This document shows, piece by piece, positions 7,218 to 9,377 of a DNA stretch of 9,377 nucleotides (positions are counted from its first letter, which is position 1; each line of letters opens with the position of its first letter). A model generated the notes under the pieces. That model was not told the origin of the DNA, did not search any database, and saw only the letters and a program-made list of their open reading frames with translations. Source of the stretch: Patescibacteria group bacterium. GTDB taxonomy: Bacteria; Patescibacteriota; Microgenomatia; Levybacterales; UBA12049. The translations under genes and the position numbers were made by a program. The stretch lies in NCBI GenBank assembly GCA_018900295.1, contig JAHIGH010000024.1, positions 1 through 9,377 on the forward strand, given 5' to 3'.

Positions 7218-7880
7218 ATGTTAGGCAGGAAATACCTTCTTATAATTTTTACCCTGCCCGCTTTTGCTTTTGGCTATTTAACAGCAAGTAATGTTAGCAG
7301 TATTTATGCCGGAGAAAAATGTGATGCTGTTCTTGATTTGGATAAATCAATTGATAAGAATAAAGCAACTGTAAAAAATAACTCCGCTTCATGTGATCAT
7401 GAAGTTACTTTGGCTTTGTATGATTCTCCGCAAAATAAAGATACATTTGGTTGGATTGAAGCACAAATTTTTCTTGGTTCTGATACAAAAATAGTAAAAT
7501 CCGGAGAAACAGTAAATTTTTTTGTTGAAGATATTGGAGTTACATGTTTGAGACAGGCTGATTTATTTAAAGGTCGAGAGATTAAAATACCCCCCATTTA
7601 TGTGAATAATTTAGAAACTGCTGTATATGACGTACCTTGCGCTACGCCGACTATTATAAATACGCCTACGCCTACAAATACACCAACACCAACCCAGACA
7701 CCTACACCGGGGCCTACCAGTACTCCTACGCCAGAGCCTACGGCTACACCGACACCAGGTGAAAGTATATCCCAAGTAGTGCTTGCCAGCACCGGTAATA
7801 TTTCATTTATCTACGCAATAATCCTCGCAGGGGCGATTTCCCTCGTCGCCGGAATGATTTTGAGGAAAGCCAGTAAGTAA
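7218..7880 (+). CDS. Secreted, sortase-anchored surface protein with 4-Cys domain, Pro-Thr linker and LASTG sorting signal
   Basis: The 220-residue protein has a signal peptide (about 1-31; KYLLIIFTLPAFAFG core, cleavage near IYA-GE). An extracellular domain of about 110 residues follows with four cysteines (C35, C59, C110, C141), enough for two disulfides. Residues 143-180 are a Pro-Thr repeat linker, probably extended through the wall. The C-terminus is a classic tripartite cell-wall sorting signal: LASTG (189-193), a hydrophobic helix (195-214) and the basic tail RKASK. A sortase would cleave between Thr and Gly. The LAxTG form is the one known for class E sortases. The Cys domain (a SASCDHEV strand, then PGxT-like and CLRQADLFKG elements) resembles small beta-sandwich domains I associate with Microgenomates proteins, but I cannot name a family. 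A strong promoter lies upstream and a sortase gene follows 147 bp downstream. Confidence 0.88.
   Translation: MLGRKYLLIIFTLPAFAFGYLTASNVSSIYAGEKCDAVLDLDKSIDKNKATVKNNSASCDHEVTLALYDSPQNKDTFGWIEAQIFLGSDTKIVKSGETVNFFVEDIGVTCLRQADLFKGREIKIPPIYVNNLETAVYDVPCATPTIINTPTPTNTPTPTQTPTPGPTSTPTPEPTATPTPGESISQVVLASTGNISFIYAIILAGAISLVAGMILRKASK
7644..7757 (+). repeat. Low-complexity Pro-Thr coding repeat
   Basis: About 38 codons, mostly alternating Thr and Pro (NTPTPTNTPTPTQTPTPGP and onward), form a degenerate 6-bp-period tract of ACN CCN codons. It encodes the spacer between the Cys-containing domain and the membrane anchor. Such tracts vary in length between strains by slippage. The opposite strand reads as a Gly-Val-rich open frame, which is only a shadow. 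Confidence 0.85.
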
Positions 7881-7897
7881 GCAGATAAATTAAAAAT

Positions 7898-7978
7898 TCA
7901 AAAGTCAAAACTCAAAATCACAACTCAAAATTCAAAATTAATTAGCTTTTGGATTTTATGTGTATTTTATGTTTTATG
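7898..7978. repeat. Heptamer array and imperfect inverted repeat in the surface protein-sortase spacer
   Basis: Six near-copies of TCAAAAN lie at 7898-7938 (TCAAAA at 7898, 7905, 7912, 7925 and 7932, plus a degenerate TCACAAC at 7918). The right side, 7947-7978, is T-rich and close to the reverse complement of 7904-7937. The innermost 11 bp (7927-7937 with 7947-7957) pair fully apart from one G-T wobble, around a 9-nt loop. The whole is an imperfect fold-back of roughly 30 bp per arm. It may be a decayed MITE-like or extragenic palindromic element. No coding capacity is seen. Confidence 0.6.
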
Positions 7979-7986
7979 CGTACCGG

Positions 7987-8006
7987 ATTTCCGCCTTCGC
8001 GGAAAT
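7987..8006. repeat. GC-rich perfect palindrome (REP-like hairpin) upstream of the sortase
   Basis: ATTTCCGC and GCGGAAAT form a perfect 8-bp stem around a CTTC loop, followed by GACA. The overall pattern (GGATTTCCGC-CTTC-GCGGAAATGACA) resembles short dispersed extragenic palindromes with the GGATTCCCGC...GCGGGAATGACA theme seen in many bacteria. It lies 21 bp before the sortase ATG. No T-tract follows, so it is not a standard terminator, though the hairpin could influence mRNA stability or sortase translation. Confidence 0.6.
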
Positions 8007-8027
8007 GACAACCGTGTAAGCAGTAAT

Positions 8028-8561
8028 ATGAAAAATTTTGCGAAATTGCTTATTATTTTTGGTTTGGGTTGTTATGTTTTCGGGGGGTTTCTTATTTGGG
8101 AGAGGAATAATCCGAACAGGCTGGCTTTTAAGAATTATCAGGAAAATTATAAAAATGTTGCGGTTTCAAATCCTCCAACGAGAATAATCATCCGGGATCT
8201 GGGTATAGATATTCCTATTCTTCCGGCGAAGGTGATAAGTAACCAATGGGAGACAACGATTCAAGGAGCTTCGTATCTTCTCTCTTCTCCGGTACCAGGC
8301 GAGATCGGGAACAGTATTATTTACAGCCATGATTGGGTAAGTCTATTCGGGCCATTGTTGAACGCTGAAACGGGAGAGAGGGTTGAGATAGAATTTGCGG
8401 ATAAGACACGAAAAATATTTATCATAAGGCAGACATCGGTTGTTTCCAATAATGAATTGAGTGTTTTGGCTCCAACAAAAGACAAGAGGATAACTCTTTA
8501 TACATGCACCGGATTTTTGGATTCACAGAGGTTCGTGGTTGTTGCTAATTTAGGGAAATAA
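8028..8561 (+). CDS. Sortase (membrane-anchored cysteine transpeptidase), class D/E-like
   Basis: The 177-residue protein has an N-terminal signal anchor (about residues 6-24) and a single sortase beta-barrel. The catalytic triad is visible: H101 in NSIIYSHDW, C160 in TLYTCTG (the TLxTC signature) and R168 in DSQRFVV. IIIRDLGIDIPI (53-64) is the usual first strand pair, and LFGPLLNAETGERVEIEF (107-124) follows the histidine as in the family. It would cut the LASTG signal of the upstream protein on the outer membrane face and join it to a cell-envelope nucleophile. The short length is normal for non-class-A/B sortases. The class is inferred from the LAxTG partner and the TLxTC form, not settled. 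No SD precedes the ATG. Transcription probably reads through from 7191. A terminator begins at the stop codon. Confidence 0.93.
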   Translation: MKNFAKLLIIFGLGCYVFGGFLIWERNNPNRLAFKNYQENYKNVAVSNPPTRIIIRDLGIDIPILPAKVISNQWETTIQGASYLLSSPVPGEIGNSIIYSHDWVSLFGPLLNAETGERVEIEFADKTRKIFIIRQTSVVSNNELSVLAPTKDKRITLYTCTGFLDSQRFVVVANLGK

Positions 8562-8598
8562 AAAGCCCCGCTTGGATTGCTCCATGGGCAGGGCTTTT
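8561..8598. terminator. Bidirectional intrinsic terminator between convergent genes
   Basis: AAAAGCCC (8561-8568) pairs with GGGCTTTT (8591-8598) to give an 8-bp stem, and the intervening sequence can form a small inner hairpin (TGCTC with GGGCA, about 8578-8590). The plus strand ends in TTTTAT and the minus strand in TTTTTATTT, so it can stop transcription both from the sortase and from the convergent repeat-protein gene. Its left arm begins at the last base of the sortase stop codon. Confidence 0.82.
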
Positions 8599-8617
8599 AT
8601 GGATCACATAATTAACC

Positions 8618-9223
8618 TTAAGGATTAAGATTAATTGATCCGTTTACAATAACTCCGGCTTGTGTATTACTATTACCAGTGCTGGTATTAGTTCCACCCG
8701 CGCCTGTATTGTTGTTTGCTTCATTATCTCCTGTATTTGAATCCACAACAAAAATTGTGCGAACTATTGTTTTGTTGGATTGATTAACAGTATTGATATT
8801 TCCGTCATTAACGGTAACTATATTGGTTGAGTTATTACCGTTATCGGAAACCTTGATTTTGGTGTTGCCGGTTACGCAACCACAGTCAGGATCAGTCGCA
8901 ATATTTTTTGATCCATCAACAACTACACCTGCTTTTATATTTGAGTTCCCCGTGCTGGTAGTTGTTCCGCCAATTCCGGTATTTTTATTTGCTTTATTAT
9001 TTCCGGTATTGGAACTGATGAAGATCTCAGTCAGGACGACAGCGCCATTACTTTGAATCGTAGTACTTGCTGTTCCTTTATTAACGGTAACTATATTGGT
9101 TGAGTTATTACCGTTATCGGAAACCTTGATCCTGGTACTTGCAAAGCTTACCGGTGCGAGAGTGGTCGCGACAACAACAGCCATTGCAACCGCAGCACTC
9201 AATTTCGCGTTAAATTTATTCAT
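8618..9223 (-). CDS. Secreted Asn/Thr/Gly-rich protein of two tandem 78-residue repeats
   Basis: From the ATG at 9223-9221 the protein has 201 residues. A signal peptide covers 1-28 (hydrophobic core about 9-23, cleavage after SFA). Two repeats follow, 30-107 and 121-198, aligned without gaps and about 67% identical by hand count, joined by a 13-residue linker with C114 and C116 (DCGC). Each repeat has IKVSDNGNNSTNIVTVN, a hydrophobic beta-prone middle, then SNTGxNxANxNTGxGGTxTSTGNSN. The alternating polar/hydrophobic pattern suggests a beta-solenoid or fibre-forming fold. Related NTG-rich secreted proteins seem common in Microgenomates (impression only). There is no sorting signal or C-terminal membrane helix, so it is released or held non-covalently. 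An in-frame GTG at 9235 overlaps the Shine-Dalgarno and is rejected as start. Function is not known. Confidence 0.85.
   Translation of the reverse strand: MNKFNAKLSAAVAMAVVVATTLAPVSFASTRIKVSDNGNNSTNIVTVNKGTASTTIQSNGAVVLTEIFISSNTGNNKANKNTGIGGTTTSTGNSNIKAGVVVDGSKNIATDPDCGCVTGNTKIKVSDNGNNSTNIVTVNDGNINTVNQSNKTIVRTIFVVDSNTGDNEANNNTGAGGTNTSTGNSNTQAGVIVNGSINLNP
8630..8863 (-). repeat. Intragenic repeat copy 2 (encodes residues 121-198)
   Basis: This 234-bp unit repeats 8903-9136 with an offset of 273 bp. Within it 8807-8857 is identical over 51 bp to 9080-9130, covering exactly 17 codons, while the remainder has diverged clearly. Localised identity like this suggests recent gene conversion or strong constraint on that segment. 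Confidence 0.88.
8903..9136 (-). repeat. Intragenic repeat copy 1 (encodes residues 30-107)
   Basis: This is the signal-peptide-proximal copy of the 234-bp unit, matching 8630-8863 at a constant offset of 273 bp with no indels. Bases 9080-9130 are identical to 8807-8857, flanked on both sides by mismatches. Confidence 0.88.
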
Positions 9224-9231
9224 TTGTTTTT

Positions 9232-9240
9232 TCACCTCCC
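9232..9240 (-). promoter_or_regulatory. Strong Shine-Dalgarno of the repeat-protein gene
   Basis: On the minus strand GGGAGGTGA (9240-9232) is complementary to almost the whole anti-SD tail of 16S rRNA and sits 8 nt before the ATG at 9223. It decides the start: the in-frame GTG at 9235-9233 is part of the SD itself. It contrasts with the operon genes, which lack recognisable SDs. Confidence 0.9.
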
Positions 9241-9377
9241 TTCTTTTTTAAATTGCATGTTAAAAGATTTTTAAATGTAGGTTTTATAATTGATATTTTA
9301 TTATTGCCGGGTGATTAGGAATGGTTGCGCCGGCAACTTATTTTTGGTGCCTCCGTTTGCGGTCAGCAGTTATTTTA
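9241..9377 (-). other. Leader/upstream region of the repeat-protein gene with two mutually exclusive hairpins
   Basis: No gene is seen here. TTGCCGG and CCGGCAA (9304-9310 with 9330-9336) form a 7-bp stem. An alternative 5-bp stem, GTTGC with GCAAC (9324-9328 with 9333-9337), uses the same bases, so the two cannot coexist. A small CCG-loop-CGG hairpin lies near 9352-9361. Bases 9241-9300 are AT-rich, and no convincing -35/-10 pair for the minus-strand gene could be found. The region may be a structured 5' leader or the end of an element continuing beyond the window. Confidence 0.35.

Noticed and set aside
7598..7792. Minus-strand Gly-Val-rich open frame
   Set aside because: It is the antisense reading of the Pro-Thr repeat (ACN CCN codons), which automatically gives Gly and Val codons.
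7898..7938. Short CRISPR-like or iteron array formed by TCAAAAN units
   Set aside because: Units are 7 bp with no spacers, and no cas or replication genes are nearby. Low-complexity repeat within a fold-back explains it better.
8793..9056. Plus-strand open frame opposite the repeat protein
   Set aside because: It is antisense to a gene with signal peptide, repeats and strong SD, and has no features of its own.
9224..9235. GTG at 9235 as start of the repeat protein, giving four extra residues
   Set aside because: The GTG is part of the Shine-Dalgarno GGGAGGTGA itself. The ATG at 9223 has ideal spacing and starts a normal signal peptide.
9241..9377. c-di-AMP (ydaO-type) or c-di-GMP riboswitch on the minus strand, suggested by ACGGAGGCACC and CCGCAAACGG
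   Set aside because: The other conserved blocks of either class are not found in order, and the region is cut by the window edge. The resemblance is too short to call.

Overview
The window is AT-rich and gene-dense. It reads as a chromosomal segment from an uncultured bacterium, most likely of the Candidate Phyla Radiation (Patescibacteria, Microgenomates-like). This assignment is inference. It rests on the compact operon with 4-bp ATGA overlaps, the lysine/asparagine-rich proteins, a secreted protein with a Pro-Thr linker and an LAxTG-type sorting signal beside a small sortase, and an Asn/Thr/Gly-rich tandem-repeat secreted protein. TGA ends several genes at the ATGA overlaps and does not occur in frame inside genes, so the standard bacterial code applies rather than the TGA=Gly code. 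No rRNA, tRNA, CRISPR array, transposase or plasmid function is visible.

Left part (1-7111, minus strand): a seven-gene glycan operon read right to left. The order is a GT2-family glycosyltransferase, a GT4 glycosyltransferase, a PIG-L deacetylase, a CelD/FemAB-like GNAT acyltransferase, a second GT4 glycosyltransferase, a DegT-family sugar aminotransferase, and a PP-loop ATPase-like protein cut by the left window edge. Four junctions overlap by 4 bp, one has a 3-bp gap and one a 71-bp gap. Together the genes suggest assembly of an amino-sugar-containing surface polysaccharide or glycolipid in which N-acyl groups are removed (PIG-L), amino groups installed (DegT) and acyl groups re-added (GNAT). 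The PP-loop protein may amidate or otherwise activate a substituent. No polymerase, flippase or ligase is inside the window.

Middle (7112-8617, plus strand): a divergent promoter region of 106 bp, then a secreted protein (signal peptide, 4-Cys domain, Pro-Thr linker, LASTG, membrane helix, basic tail), then a 147-bp spacer with an imperfect inverted repeat and a second GC-rich palindrome, then a sortase. Substrate and sortase probably work as a pair. A bidirectional terminator separates the sortase from the next, convergent gene.

Right part (8618-9377, minus strand): a secreted two-repeat protein with a near-perfect Shine-Dalgarno sequence, preceded by a leader of at least 154 bp that holds two mutually exclusive hairpins. 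The window therefore joins three cell-surface themes: glycan synthesis, sortase anchoring and a secreted repeat protein.
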